Assembly (NCBI GenBank): GCA_020073375.1
Contig: JAIQFG010000002.1
Span: 62,001 to 126,000, forward strand
Direction: 5' to 3'
DNA: 64,000 bases
Source of the DNA: Terriglobia bacterium
GTDB taxonomy: Bacteria > Acidobacteriota > Terriglobia > Acidiferrales > UBA7541
Shown: positions 1-8,872 of the stretch, piece by piece
How positions within the stretch are numbered: position 1 is the stretch's first letter
Layout of the letters: each line of letters starts with the position of its first letter
Program-made: the position numbers and the translations under genes
Notes under the pieces: generated by a model
The model's database searches: none
Seen by the model: the letters and a program-made list of their open reading frames with translations, nothing else
Told to the model about the DNA's origin: nothing

Positions 1-99
1 ATTACCACAGCGCCCCCTTCACCATGCTTGACGTCCCCCGCAACGCCCAGTACGCTGTCGGTGCGCTTGCCGCGCTCAAGGGGAACCCTCCGGCGAACG

Positions 100-927
100 A
101 TGGCCACCACCGATCCCAAGATCCTGGAATCCAGCCAAATCTCCGTGGCCGACGCTATCTCCGGCGGCCTGAAGCGCCGCCTGTTGCACGTCCAGGAATA
201 CACGCTGCTTTCGGCCCGTTCCATCGCTTGCCTGTTCAGCCCGCCGTATTACATGTCCGATGTCCTCGAGCAGATGGACATCATCGGCGTTGGCTCGCTG
301 CCCATCGTGCTGCTCACCGGATTTTTCATCGGAGCGGTCATGGTCCTGCAAACCGCCGCGCAGTTCGAGCGCTTCGGCCAAACTGCGCTCACTGCGGACG
401 TCGTCTCCCTCGCCCTGGTCCGCGAACTGGGCCCATCCATCACCGGCCTGCTCGTCGCCGGACGAAATTCCTCCGGCATCGCCTCCGAACTCGGCTCCAT
501 GCTCGTCACCGAACAGGTGGACGCCATGCGCGCCATGGGCACCGACCCCATCCGCAAGCTCGTCACCCCGCGCGTTATCGCCACCACGCTCATGCTTCCC
601 CTGCTCACCGCTCTTGCCGATTTACTCGGCCTGATCGGCGGCTACTTGGTCTCGGCCTTCACGCTCCGCCTGAACGCCGTGACCTTCTGGACGCGCGCCC
701 TCGACATCCTGGAATTTTCCGACCTCATGCAGGGCCTCAGCAAGCCCATCATTTTCGGCATCATCCTATCCACCGTCGGTTGCTATCAGGGCCTCAACGT
801 CAAGGGCGGCACACAAGGCGTCGGCCGCGCCACCACCCAGGCCGTCGTAACTTCTTCCGTCTTCATCCTCATCTCCAATTTCTTCCTCACCAAACTAATG
901 CTGTTCCTCGCCGGCCACGTTTTCTAG
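100..927 (+). CDS. mlaE: MlaE-family lipid ABC transporter permease
   Basis: Integral membrane permease of an MCE/Mla-type ABC system that moves phospholipid or other hydrophobic lipids between inner and outer membranes. The protein has five or so hydrophobic segments and the family core RELGPSITGLLVAGR around residue 110, followed by EQVDAMRAMGTDP, the cytoplasmic helix that docks the ATPase. Length (275 aa) fits the family. The ATG at 100 (MATTDPK) is chosen; an in-frame TTG lies at 28, and neither start has a clear Shine-Dalgarno. It is followed by the ATPase and MCE genes on the same strand, so it is the first gene of an mlaEFD-type operon. The actual lipid cargo cannot be read from sequence. 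Confidence 0.9.
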   Translation: MATTDPKILESSQISVADAISGGLKRRLLHVQEYTLLSARSIACLFSPPYYMSDVLEQMDIIGVGSLPIVLLTGFFIGAVMVLQTAAQFERFGQTALTADVVSLALVRELGPSITGLLVAGRNSSGIASELGSMLVTEQVDAMRAMGTDPIRKLVTPRVIATTLMLPLLTALADLLGLIGGYLVSAFTLRLNAVTFWTRALDILEFSDLMQGLSKPIIFGIILSTVGCYQGLNVKGGTQGVGRATTQAVVTSSVFILISNFFLTKLMLFLAGHVF

Positions 928-1033
928 TTTCCAAACTGTGAACCAATCGGTTTCCGCCCACGCCCCATTTCCATCTATAATCTTCCAGTGCGCCCGTGGC
1001 TCGATCCGCAATGCCGCCCGCGCTCCATTCCAA

Positions 1034-1852
1034 ATGAGTTCGGACACGCCCAACGAACCCGTCATCTCCTTCCAAAACGTAAGCATCGGCTTCGACATGG
1101 GCGACGTCCTCAGCGGCCTCTCCTTCTCCGTCGCTCACCAGGAAACCAAAGTCCTCATCGGCGAAAGCGGCACGGGAAAAACCCTCACCCTGAAGCTGGC
1201 CGCAGGCTTGCTCCGCCCTGACTCCGGCACGGTGCGCATGTTGGGCCGCGATCTGGCAACTTTGTCCGAAAGGGAATTGCTCGCCTTCCGCCGCCAAATC
1301 GGATTTGTCTTTCAGGAAGGCGCGCTGTTCGATTCCCTCACCGTCGCCGACAACGTCGCCTACTCCCTCCGCGAGGAACACGTCAGCGAGGATGAAATCG
1401 CGCCGCGCGTCCTCGAATCCCTGCGCTTCGTGGAAATGGAACACACTCTGGAAAAATTGCCCGGCGAACTTTCCGGCGGCATGAGGCGCCGCGTTTCCAT
1501 AGCCCGCGCCCTGGTCAGCCGTCCGCAAGTCGTCCTTTACGATTCGCCCACCGCGGGCCTGGACCCGGTCACTTCGCAAACCATCATCACGCTGATCCTT
1601 CGCCTGCGCGACACACAGGGAGTCACGTCCGTGCTGGCCACGCACCGCCTGCAGGACGCCTTCGGCCTGGCCAACTACCGCTTCGACGGCGAAACCGGTC
1701 GCGTCGTCCCCATTTCCAATAACGGCAACGCCCGCAAGACAGGTGCCGCCACCAACTTCGTCGTCCTGCGCGGTGGAAAAGTTTATTTCGAGGGCAGCCC
1801 GCAACTTATCGAACAGTCACGCGACGATTATTTGCGTCGCTTTTTGCTCTAA
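1034..1852 (+). CDS. mlaF: MlaF-like ABC transporter ATP-binding protein
   Basis: Cytoplasmic ATPase that powers the MlaE permease. It has Walker A GESGTGKT, signature LSGGMRRRVSIARAL and Walker B VVLYDSPTAGLDP, the Asp being followed by Ser rather than the usual Glu at the catalytic carboxylate position. An H-loop is seen in LATHRLQDA. The ATG at 1034 (MSSDTPNEP) is preferred over an upstream GTG at 938, because the added 32 residues are not family-like. 272 aa is normal. Gap to mlaE about 106 bp and to mlaD 40 bp. The D-S substitution after Walker B could slow hydrolysis; that is inference. Confidence 0.9.
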   Translation: MSSDTPNEPVISFQNVSIGFDMGDVLSGLSFSVAHQETKVLIGESGTGKTLTLKLAAGLLRPDSGTVRMLGRDLATLSERELLAFRRQIGFVFQEGALFDSLTVADNVAYSLREEHVSEDEIAPRVLESLRFVEMEHTLEKLPGELSGGMRRRVSIARALVSRPQVVLYDSPTAGLDPVTSQTIITLILRLRDTQGVTSVLATHRLQDAFGLANYRFDGETGRVVPISNNGNARKTGAATNFVVLRGGKVYFEGSPQLIEQSRDDYLRRFLL

Positions 1853-1892
1853 TGCAGTTAGCATGTTCCCGATTTCCTGAGGAGGCGCACGA

Positions 1893-2981
1893 ATGGCACA
1901 TCAGAAGCAATTAACCTGGAGCGAGCTGCGTGTCGGACTTTTCGTTCTGGCCGCCACCACCTTATTGATCGTCGTCATTTTTTACGTCACTGGCGGCGCC
2001 GGCGCCCTCGGCGCGAAATATCGCCTGCGCACCTACCTCCCCGAGGTCGACGGCCTCACCGTCGGCGCGCCCGTCCGTGTCGATGGCGTCGAAGTCGGTA
2101 ACGTCGAACGCATCGGCATCGCCACGCTCAAGCCCGGCGAACCCCTGATCAAGGCCCACAGCATCGAAGTCGACATGCGCATCCAGAAATCTTTCGAGAA
2201 CTATATCCGCACGGACTCCACCGCCGGCCTGGTCACCGAGGGCCTTCTCGGCAACCGCTACGTTGACATCAACCGCGGTTTTGTCGGCCGCAACTTGCGC
2301 AACGATGAGGAAATTCCCGGCCGCGAGGAAAACGCACTCAAGGAAGTCGTCGATCGCAGCGCCGACCTGCTCACCAATCTGAACGCAATCACCAAGCAGG
2401 CCAGCGACGTCCTCACCGGCATTAAGGAAGGCCGCGGATCGCTCGGCAAATTCCTCGTCGACGAGGACGCATACAAGCACCTCAACAGCTCCCTGCAAAA
2501 TCTCGACCGCGTCACCACCGACATTCAAGCGGGGAAGGGAACTCTCGGCCAGCTGGTCGTAAACGACGAAATGTATAACCGCGTCGACTCCATCGCCGCT
2601 CGCCTCGACACCGTTCTCGATGCCGTCCAGCAGCAGAAAGGCACCCTCGGCAAGCTCGTCTACAGCTCCGACTTCCACGATAGCGCCAAAAATTTCCTCG
2701 ACAACGGCAACGCCGTCCTCACCGACGTCCGCGCCGGAAAAGGCACGCTCGGCAAACTCGCCACCGACGACTCCCTCTTCACCCAGTACCGCCAGGTCGG
2801 CGAAAATCTATCCGCCGCCACCGCCAAAATGAATTCCAACGAGGCCACCATCGGCAAATTCTTCACCGACCCCAAACTTTACGACAATCTCTCCGGCCTC
2901 ACCGGCGACATGCGCCTGCTGGTCGGCGATTTCCGCAAGGATCCCAAAAAATTCCTGCACGTGAAGTTTTCGGTTTTCTAA
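1893..2981 (+). CDS. mlaD: MCE-domain substrate-binding protein (MlaD-like)
   Basis: Periplasmic, membrane-anchored lipid-binding component of the Mla/MCE transporter. One N-terminal transmembrane helix (residues about 14-33) is followed by the MCE domain (about 38-120, with LPEVDGLTVGAPVRVDGVEVG). A long helical C-terminal part (about 150-350) contains repeated GKGTLGKL/GRGSLGKF units spaced by 40-50 residues. Such repeats are common in MCE proteins and probably form a helical needle. Strong AGGAGG Shine-Dalgarno 7-8 bases before the ATG. At 362 aa it is longer than E. coli MlaD and more like cyanobacterial/acidobacterial forms. Confidence 0.9.
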   Translation: MAHQKQLTWSELRVGLFVLAATTLLIVVIFYVTGGAGALGAKYRLRTYLPEVDGLTVGAPVRVDGVEVGNVERIGIATLKPGEPLIKAHSIEVDMRIQKSFENYIRTDSTAGLVTEGLLGNRYVDINRGFVGRNLRNDEEIPGREENALKEVVDRSADLLTNLNAITKQASDVLTGIKEGRGSLGKFLVDEDAYKHLNSSLQNLDRVTTDIQAGKGTLGQLVVNDEMYNRVDSIAARLDTVLDAVQQQKGTLGKLVYSSDFHDSAKNFLDNGNAVLTDVRAGKGTLGKLATDDSLFTQYRQVGENLSAATAKMNSNEATIGKFFTDPKLYDNLSGLTGDMRLLVGDFRKDPKKFLHVKFSVF

Positions 2982-3052
2982 CGGAGCGCCGTAAGACGAA
3001 TGCATCGCCCGCAATCCCGTGCCGTCCCAAAATTTGTTTGCGTCGCTCATTT

Positions 3053-3217
3053 CAGGCGCTGAAAGCGAAGTCGGTGACTAGCCCGGGGCAACGCCCTGGG
3101 GACCGCGCCACATTTGTGGTGCGCCCTGAAAGGGCGCAAGGGCTCTACGCACCTTCAGGGCGAACTCAAAGATTCCTCACGCTACCTGGGGTGCCGCCCG
3201 CGGGCTAGTCACCGTCG
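3053..3217. repeat. Intergenic palindromic element, family A (copy 1)
   Basis: The 383-bp gap after mlaD holds a composite element. It carries GGCGCT-GAA-AGCG, a GGGC-AAC-GCCC core, and CGCCCT-GAA-AGGGCG. It is bounded by inverted copies of CGGTGACTAGCCCG (3073-3086 and 3200-3213). Related copies lie near 12641, 27438 and 59979. No coding potential is seen; it may also help end the convergent transcripts of mlaD and the minus-strand fusion gene. Confidence 0.8.
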
Positions 3218-3364
3218 CCCCTTGGCGCAATGCATCGCTTAGCCTTCAAACGGAAAAGGATGCCGCCTAACGAATTATGAGATGAGTTCGAGCCGTTGGC
3301 CCTGCGAAAAAACGGCATTCCCGTAAGAATTCCCAAAAAGCCAAGATAAGAAATGCTTGATTGT

Positions 3365-6300
3365 CTACCGCCCCACCGTAAACGACAACGCGAGCTCCCG
3401 AATCCGCCGCAAATCCATCTTCCCCGTCCCAAGATGCGGAAATTCCGCCGTATAAAAAAACTGATTGGCCCGCGGCAGCCACAAATTCGGCAACCCGCAC
3501 TGCCCCAGTTGCTCGATCACGCCGCTTAACTTCTCTTCCGCCAGGTTGTGCAGCACCACCAGCCGCTCGCCCTTCTTCTCGTCCGGCACTCCCGTGACCA
3601 CGAAGCTTTGCTCGGTCGCTCCCGCCAGCTCGTGCAGCTTCTCCTCGATCTTGACGTGCGGCACCATCTCTCCGCCGATTTTGCTGAACCGCGACAGCCG
3701 GTCCGTGATCTCGATGAACCCGTCCTCGTCCATCGCCGCAATGTCTCCGGTCACATACCACCCGCCGCGCAGCACCTCCGCCGACTTCTCCGGCTTGCCC
3801 AGGTACCCCTGCATGATGTTCGGTCCCGCCACCAGTAGCACGCCCGTTTGTCCCAGCGGCAGCGGCGCCAGCGTTTCCGGGTCGGCGATGCTCACGCTCA
3901 CTCCGGGCAACGGATGCCCGATCTTCCCGCGCTTGGCCCCGGTTTGCCGGAACCCGGGCGCACGGAAGTCCCGCGTGTTCACCGCCACCACCGGCGAACA
4001 TTCCGTGCAGCCGTATCCTTCCAGCGGCCGGATTCCGAAACGGTCTTCAAACGCCGCCGCCAGTCTCTCGGTCAGCTTTTCCGCTCCCACCATCACCAGT
4101 TGCACGCTGCCGAAGTCCTCCGGCGAGCATCGCCGCAGATACGCCTGCAGGAACGTGGGCGTTGCCAGAAGAAATGTAATTTTATATTTCCGCGCGATCT
4201 CGCTGATCGCCGCCAGATCCAGCGGATTGTAATGATAAATCACGCCCACCCCGCGTATCGCCGGCATCCACAGCGTCACGGTAAATCCGAATGAATGAAA
4301 AAACGGCAGAATCCCCAGCACGCGGTCGCTGCCGCGCAGCATGAACGTCTGCGCCACCTGCTCGATATTGGACGCGATGTTGTAATGCGACAGCATCACT
4401 CCCTTCGGATCGCCCGTGCTCCCGCTCGAAAAAATCACCGTGGCAAGATCGTCAAGCCCCGCCGGCGCCGTTTGCCCCAGCGCCCTCTCCAGCATCCGCA
4501 CTGGAAACAACCAGGCCATGAACAGCGCACCCAGTTTTTCAATCACCCCCGCATTCGCCGCCAGGTCCTCCACAAAAATCGCCTTGCCGGGCACTTCGAT
4601 CTTCACCCGCTCCAGAAACGCCCGCGACGTAACCACCGTCTGCAGTTCGCACTGCCGTGCACACGAATCCAGCGTCTCGCCCGACACCGTATAATTCAAA
4701 TTGACCGCCACTTTCCCGCACAACACTGCCGCGAAATTCACCAGCGCCCCCGCCGTCGAAGGCGGCAGCAGGATTCCCACCATCCGCTGGTCTTTCCAGG
4801 CATTTTTCAAGCGCCGCGCCAGAAACACCGCCCGCGTCCGCGCCTCGTGAAAACGCATCCCGCTCACGCGCCCATCCGCCATCGCGAACCGCAGCGGATG
4901 CCGCCGCGCCGTCGCCAGAAACGCCCGTCCCAGCGTGCGCATCCTTTTTTTGCGATGGGCGTACGCCGCCGTCTGCAATTCCTGCACCGCCTGCCGCACC
5001 TCGAACGCGTTCGACTCCGCCGCCATCGCTTTTCCGAAACTTACCGTCACCGGATACGGAATCCGCCGCGGAAATTTCCACAAATACCGCCCCCGTTCAA
5101 AACTGAAGATGCTCCCCCACACATTGTCCAGGCTCACCGGAATGATGGGCGCTTCCACCCCTTTCATGATCCGCTCAAAACCTCGCCGGAACGGCAGCAT
5201 CTGCCCGATGCGCGTCATCTGCCCCTCGGCGAAAATGCAAACCACTTCCCCCGCCTTTATGGCGTTCGTAGCCACGCGCAGCGATTGCACTAAATCCCGC
5301 GGCCGCTGCTCGGACGAAATCGGTATGCACCCCATGATTTTCGCGAAGGGATAGATGAAACGCTTGCGGTAAATCGGTTCGTACATCAAAAATCGAATCG
5401 GCCGGTCCGTCGACGCCATCAACAGCAGCGCGTCCACCCAGGACATGTGGTTCGACACAAATAACGCGCCGCCCGTCTCCGGAATGTTGTCCCGCCCTTC
5501 CACCCGTATCCGGTACAGCGTATGCGTCAGCATCCACAGCGCCAGACGCAGAAGGGAATCGGGCAACAGGTAGACGGCATAAAACGTCGCCGCGAGTGTC
5601 ATCACCGCGCCTGCAAAAAAAATCTGTCCCGGGTTCAGGCGCAGCGTCGAGGAAAACACGTAATACACCCCGGCTGCCAAAAAAATCCCCACGAACGAAA
5701 GCAAGTTCGCCGCCGCGATCACGCCGCCTTTTTCTTCCGCCCTGGGCCGGTGCTGGATCAACGCGCCCAGCGGCACCGCATAAAACCCGCCGAAGAATCC
5801 CAGCAACGCCAGGAAGGTTCGCACCTCCCAGATTCCTATCCCGCGCATCGATACCAGTGAACCGAACACCGTCATCCCGATCGCGCCCAGCGGGATCAGC
5901 CCATATTCGATTTTTCCCCCGGAAAGATACCCCGCCGCCAGGCTCCCCACGCCGATCCCGATGCCCACGGCCGCCTGCAGATAACTGATTTGCGTTTCAT
6001 TCACGCGCAGCACGTCGTGCCCGTAAATCACGATCACAAATTGCAGCAGCGCCGCCAGAAAAAATAAATACGCATTGCCCGCGACAGCCCAGCCCAGAAC
6101 GCGGTCACGTGAAATGATCCGCATCTGCCCGCCCAAATCCGAAAACGGATTCGCCCGGAATCGCCGCCCCGGGTCAGCCGCCGGCACGCGCGATACCCCG
6201 AAACTGGTTGCCAGTCCCACAAGTGTGAACCCCAGCAGGATCGCTCCCGACCAGATCTGGCGCCCCCGAAACGTCTCGGCCAGAAACCCCGCGGCCATTG

Positions 6301-6817
6301 TCGCGGTCACTGCCGCAAGAAAAGTTCCCAGCTCAATGACGCCGTTTCCCCACGACAGATCCTTCTCCGGCAGCAGTTCCGGCAGCAATCCGTATTTCGA
6401 CGGCCCAAACAGCGCCCCCTGCGTGCTGATCAGAAATACGGCCGCGGCCTCCAGCGGAAGATTTCCCATCGCCAGTGCCGCCAGCGCTACCGCCATCACG
6501 CCAATTTCTAACCACTTGGTCCCGATCGTCACCGACCGTTTGCTGTAACGATCCGCCAGATACCCGCCCGCCAGCGAAAAGAAAATAAAGGGAAGGGCAA
6601 ACAGCGCACCCACCAGCAGAACAAACCGGTCGCGCGTCCCCTCGGGGTAGCCGCGTTCGACGATCAGATAAATCACCAGGAATTTCAGCGCATTATCATT
6701 GAACGCCCCCTGAAACTGCGTGACGATCAGGCTCCAAAACCCCGCCCGGCTTTTCTGCCGCGTCATCGCCGTACCACGATTCAGTTCGCCCGGATTCGCG
6801 GCCTGCTCCCAGCTCAT
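3365..6817 (-). CDS. LplT-PlsC-acyl-ACP synthetase fusion (MFS transporter / acyltransferase / AMP-ligase)
   Basis: A 1150-residue, three-part envelope enzyme. Residues about 25-420 form an MFS/LplT-like lysophospholipid flippase with 12 hydrophobic segments. About 430-620 is a PlsC-type acyltransferase with the HX4D motif HMSWVD (residues 457-462) and FAEGQMTR. About 640-1150 is an AMP-binding acyl-ACP/acyl-CoA synthetase with SSGSTGDPKG near residue 800 and a GYGCTECSP motif. In E. coli LplT and Aas (PlsC+ligase) are separate neighbouring genes that import and re-acylate lysophospholipids; here all activities are in one chain. Start at 6817 has GGAG 7 bases upstream. The gene follows the GntR regulator by 18 bp, so it is probably co-transcribed with it. 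Confidence 0.9.
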   Translation of the reverse strand: MSWEQAANPGELNRGTAMTRQKSRAGFWSLIVTQFQGAFNDNALKFLVIYLIVERGYPEGTRDRFVLLVGALFALPFIFFSLAGGYLADRYSKRSVTIGTKWLEIGVMAVALAALAMGNLPLEAAAVFLISTQGALFGPSKYGLLPELLPEKDLSWGNGVIELGTFLAAVTATMAAGFLAETFRGRQIWSGAILLGFTLVGLATSFGVSRVPAADPGRRFRANPFSDLGGQMRIISRDRVLGWAVAGNAYLFFLAALLQFVIVIYGHDVLRVNETQISYLQAAVGIGIGVGSLAAGYLSGGKIEYGLIPLGAIGMTVFGSLVSMRGIGIWEVRTFLALLGFFGGFYAVPLGALIQHRPRAEEKGGVIAAANLLSFVGIFLAAGVYYVFSSTLRLNPGQIFFAGAVMTLAATFYAVYLLPDSLLRLALWMLTHTLYRIRVEGRDNIPETGGALFVSNHMSWVDALLLMASTDRPIRFLMYEPIYRKRFIYPFAKIMGCIPISSEQRPRDLVQSLRVATNAIKAGEVVCIFAEGQMTRIGQMLPFRRGFERIMKGVEAPIIPVSLDNVWGSIFSFERGRYLWKFPRRIPYPVTVSFGKAMAAESNAFEVRQAVQELQTAAYAHRKKRMRTLGRAFLATARRHPLRFAMADGRVSGMRFHEARTRAVFLARRLKNAWKDQRMVGILLPPSTAGALVNFAAVLCGKVAVNLNYTVSGETLDSCARQCELQTVVTSRAFLERVKIEVPGKAIFVEDLAANAGVIEKLGALFMAWLFPVRMLERALGQTAPAGLDDLATVIFSSGSTGDPKGVMLSHYNIASNIEQVAQTFMLRGSDRVLGILPFFHSFGFTVTLWMPAIRGVGVIYHYNPLDLAAISEIARKYKITFLLATPTFLQAYLRRCSPEDFGSVQLVMVGAEKLTERLAAAFEDRFGIRPLEGYGCTECSPVVAVNTRDFRAPGFRQTGAKRGKIGHPLPGVSVSIADPETLAPLPLGQTGVLLVAGPNIMQGYLGKPEKSAEVLRGGWYVTGDIAAMDEDGFIEITDRLSRFSKIGGEMVPHVKIEEKLHELAGATEQSFVVTGVPDEKKGERLVVLHNLAEEKLSGVIEQLGQCGLPNLWLPRANQFFYTAEFPHLGTGKMDLRRIRELALSFTVGR

Positions 6818-6835
6818 ATTTTTTCTCCGCCGCCC

Positions 6836-7744
6836 TCACCGCATCTCATACGACTTCATCGCCGAACACAAATAATCCATCGAGTCCCTTGCCACCAACT
6901 TGTACAGATAAACTTTCTTGTGTTTCAAATGCGGCCGCGACACCGAATCCGCAAACACCACGTCGGCCGCCCCCACCGCTTTCGGGTCCTCCAGCGGAAA
7001 TCTGAAATCCCGCATCACGTGCCGCCTTCCCAGTACCGGTCCCAGCAGCCCTCGCGCAGTTTCCAGAAATGCCGTGCTCACTGACACCACTGCCACCACC
7101 GATGGCTCCCCGAGTTTTCGCAAAAATTCCAGGTGCTCGTCCGCCCCGCTGAACGCGAGCGAAACAGCCGGAACGCTCTTGGGCGCAAGCCCTTCCACTT
7201 TTCCGATCGAGTAATGTCCCGCAGCCGTCAGCGCCCCAATCGCCAGTCCCGGTTGCGCGGCCAGCTCCGCCACCGAACATCCTTCCGCCGGTTTTCCCGT
7301 CGCCGCCGCAATTTCCGCCTGCAGCAGACGCCGCAGCCCCGCATCGTCTTCCACCACCAGCACGTGATCCGGCGGCTCAGCCAGCAGCCGCGTCCTCACC
7401 CGCTCCCGCAGCGCCTGCAGCGAATATCCCTGCTGCCGCGCCGCCCGGATTGTCCCGTTGATCAAGTCGTCCAGGTCTCCGCCCCCGGAACTGTCCCCTG
7501 CTTTTTCGCGCCGCTGCACCACCACGCGGCTCCCGCGCTTCCCGACCAGCCACGTCCGGCTCACCAGGTCCTGGTACGCCCCGCTCACCGTGTTGTGATG
7601 GATCTTCAGCCGCCGCGCCAGTTCCCGCACGCTCGGCAGCGCCTCGCCCGGCTTCAGTTTCTCCGTCGCAATCGCGAAAATTATGTGCTCGGCCAATTGC
7701 TGCCGCACGGGAATCTCGCTGTTCTTGTCGATTCGGATTTCCAT
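6836..7744 (-). CDS. GntR-family transcriptional regulator
   Basis: N-terminal winged helix of the GntR family (about residues 1-75; IPVRQQLAEHI, GEALPSVRELARRLKIHHNTVSGAYQDL). A C-terminal half of about 200 residues does not look like the FadR, UTRA or MocR aminotransferase effector domains. It contains VLVVEDDAGLRRLLQAEI and a stretch that may be a ligand-binding fold; I do not recognise it. It sits directly upstream of the lysophospholipid fusion gene in the same direction and probably controls it and itself. A palindrome at 7804-7821, 60 bp upstream of its start, is a candidate operator. Confidence 0.85.
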   Translation of the reverse strand: MEIRIDKNSEIPVRQQLAEHIIFAIATEKLKPGEALPSVRELARRLKIHHNTVSGAYQDLVSRTWLVGKRGSRVVVQRREKAGDSSGGGDLDDLINGTIRAARQQGYSLQALRERVRTRLLAEPPDHVLVVEDDAGLRRLLQAEIAAATGKPAEGCSVAELAAQPGLAIGALTAAGHYSIGKVEGLAPKSVPAVSLAFSGADEHLEFLRKLGEPSVVAVVSVSTAFLETARGLLGPVLGRRHVMRDFRFPLEDPKAVGAADVVFADSVSRPHLKHKKVYLYKLVARDSMDYLCSAMKSYEMR

Positions 7745-7803
7745 AATTCTTCACTTCGCCGTCGAGCATAAACCCTGGCGGATTCTACCGCAGCTTCCCA
7801 TGT

Positions 7804-7821
7804 GACACTTCCGAAAGTGTC
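7804..7821. promoter_or_regulatory. Palindrome, candidate GntR operator
   Basis: Inverted repeat GACACTT-CCGA-AAGTGTC, 7-bp arms with a 4-base spacer. It lies between the GntR start codon and a small ORF on the other strand. Position and symmetry fit an autoregulatory operator, but no experimental or comparative support is available here. Confidence 0.4.
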
Positions 7822-7880
7822 TCATCCGCCGTGGTTGCCCCATCCGGCCCCGCGTATTCTTCCTCGCGGAGGGCAACACC

Positions 7881-8018
7881 ATGAAAAACGATAAAATGTA
7901 TTGGGTCCTGATTTCCCCCGGCATGGCCTCCTGTGCCTGCTTTTTCACGGAAGCCTTTGTCGAAGCCTTGCGCGCCAGGTTCCACGCCACTGGTTCTTGC
8001 CGCAGGCGGATTTGGTGA
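7881..8018 (+). CDS. Possible 45-aa small protein, divergent from the GntR gene
   Basis: An ATG preceded by GGAGGG with 7-base spacing opens a 45-codon frame beginning MKNDKMYWVLISPGMASC and ending with a basic tail. There is a cysteine pair (CAC) in the middle and a mixed hydrophobic N-terminal half. No family is recognised. The good ribosome site and the location beside a palindrome are the only support; it may equally be chance. Confidence 0.3.
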   Translation: MKNDKMYWVLISPGMASCACFFTEAFVEALRARFHATGSCRRRIW

Positions 8019-8182
8019 ATCCGATCCCGCATTTCGCGCCCCGGGAAACGCTATGAGTCGAAACAGCGGATATGAATATTGCTGATTTCAGCCGTGAATT
8101 CGGGTTGCCGGCTTGCGGCCCATTTTATGCACTTGAAATTTGCTACTGTCCTAATTTGAAATTTCCACGAGTAGTCGGAGGC

Positions 8183-8198
8183 CCGAGCTTCAGCTCGG
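8183..8198. repeat. Hairpin CCGAGC-TTCA-GCTCGG
   Basis: Perfect 6-bp stem with the TTCA loop shared with the many other hairpins in this window. It lies just outside the 122-bp element at 8229-8350, in a gene-free stretch (8019-8443). Confidence 0.7.
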
Positions 8199-8228
8199 AT
8201 ATTCGCGCTACGTGTGATTGTGGGCTTT

Positions 8229-8350
8229 AGAGTGTGCGTGAGAACCTCGGAATCTTTGTGGGTCGTGGCTTTAGCCACGACATAGGTGCGAGCGGATGAA
8301 TACGGCTTTAGCCGCTGGCGCTCTTGAATTGCGGCACTCACGCACACTCT
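8229..8350. mobile_element. MITE-like 122-bp element, copy 1
   Basis: Perfect 14-bp terminal inverted repeats (AGAGTGTGCGTGAG at 8229-8242 and its complement at 8337-8350) flank two internal hairpins: GTCGTGGC-TTTA-GCCACGAC (8262-8281) and CGGC-TTTA-GCCG (8303-8314). A near-identical element of the same length lies at 63292-63413. No ORF inside, so any movement must depend on an enzyme elsewhere. Confidence 0.7.
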
Positions 8351-8443
8351 GAAGTCCGGACCTCCGAAACCCGGTCGCGCTTCAAATTCGGACCCTATCC
8401 ATAATTTTGGCAACTGGCCCGTCTCATGTAGAATCTAACGCGG

Positions 8444-8529
8444 GCCGGAGTGGCGGAATGGCAGACGCGGCGGACTCAAAATCCGTTGGTCGCAAGGCCG
8501 TGTGGGTTCGACTCCCTCCTCCGGCACCA
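8444..8529 (+). tRNA. tRNA-Leu (CAA anticodon)
   Basis: 86 nt with the acceptor stem GCCGGAG/CTCCGGC, discriminator A and an encoded CCA end. The anticodon stem GCGGA/TCCGT encloses the loop CTCAAAA, giving anticodon CAA. The T-arm shows GGTTCGACTCC. A long variable arm (class II) is consistent with leucine. It reads UUG codons. Confidence 0.95.
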
Positions 8530-8666
8530 ATCCTTACCCGCCTCGCGCGGCGCCCGCCCGCAAGGTCCCCCAACCCCTGCCGGTACTCCCCCCCGCCCCC
8601 CTTATTGTTCACGACAATACACCTCCACAAATCCGGTAAAGCCCCCGGCCCCCGCGCCGATCTTAC

Positions 8667-8688
8667 CTTTGTGACGGCAATCACAAAG
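8667..8688. promoter_or_regulatory. CRP/FNR-family operator candidate
   Basis: Perfect 22-bp palindrome CTTTGTGA-CGGCAA-TCACAAAG, which contains the CRP consensus TGTGA-N6-TCACA without mismatch. It lies 185 bp upstream of the cytochrome c start, in the 343-bp gene-free stretch after the tRNA. A second inverted repeat follows at 8695-8711. Confidence 0.6.
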
Positions 8689-8694
8689 ACCAGT

Positions 8695-8711
8695 GCGATG
8701 CGTCACATCGC
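8695..8711. promoter_or_regulatory. Inverted repeat GCGATG-CGTCA-CATCGC
   Basis: Perfect 6-bp arms with a 5-base spacer, immediately after the CRP-type palindrome. It could be a second operator or a hairpin in the 5' leader of the cytochrome c message. The rest of 8712-8872 shows nothing else recognisable. Confidence 0.35.
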
Positions 8712-8872
8712 TCGTCCCCAAATCCGGATATTAATCAACTATTGAAGGTTGGGGCTTGGTAGGCGTAGAGTGTTGCGCAAGTCTTCCCGAGTGTTGTCGA
8801 TTCTTAGAATTTGCATTGTGGTGCCCCATGCCGCTGCGAAGACCTTCAAATTCGATGAATGGAGAGTGAATT

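Noticed and set aside
8229-8350. Small RNA or riboswitch
   Set aside because: Hairpins are repeated across many unrelated spacers and the whole unit has terminal inverted repeats, so a mobile or repeat element is the simpler explanation.
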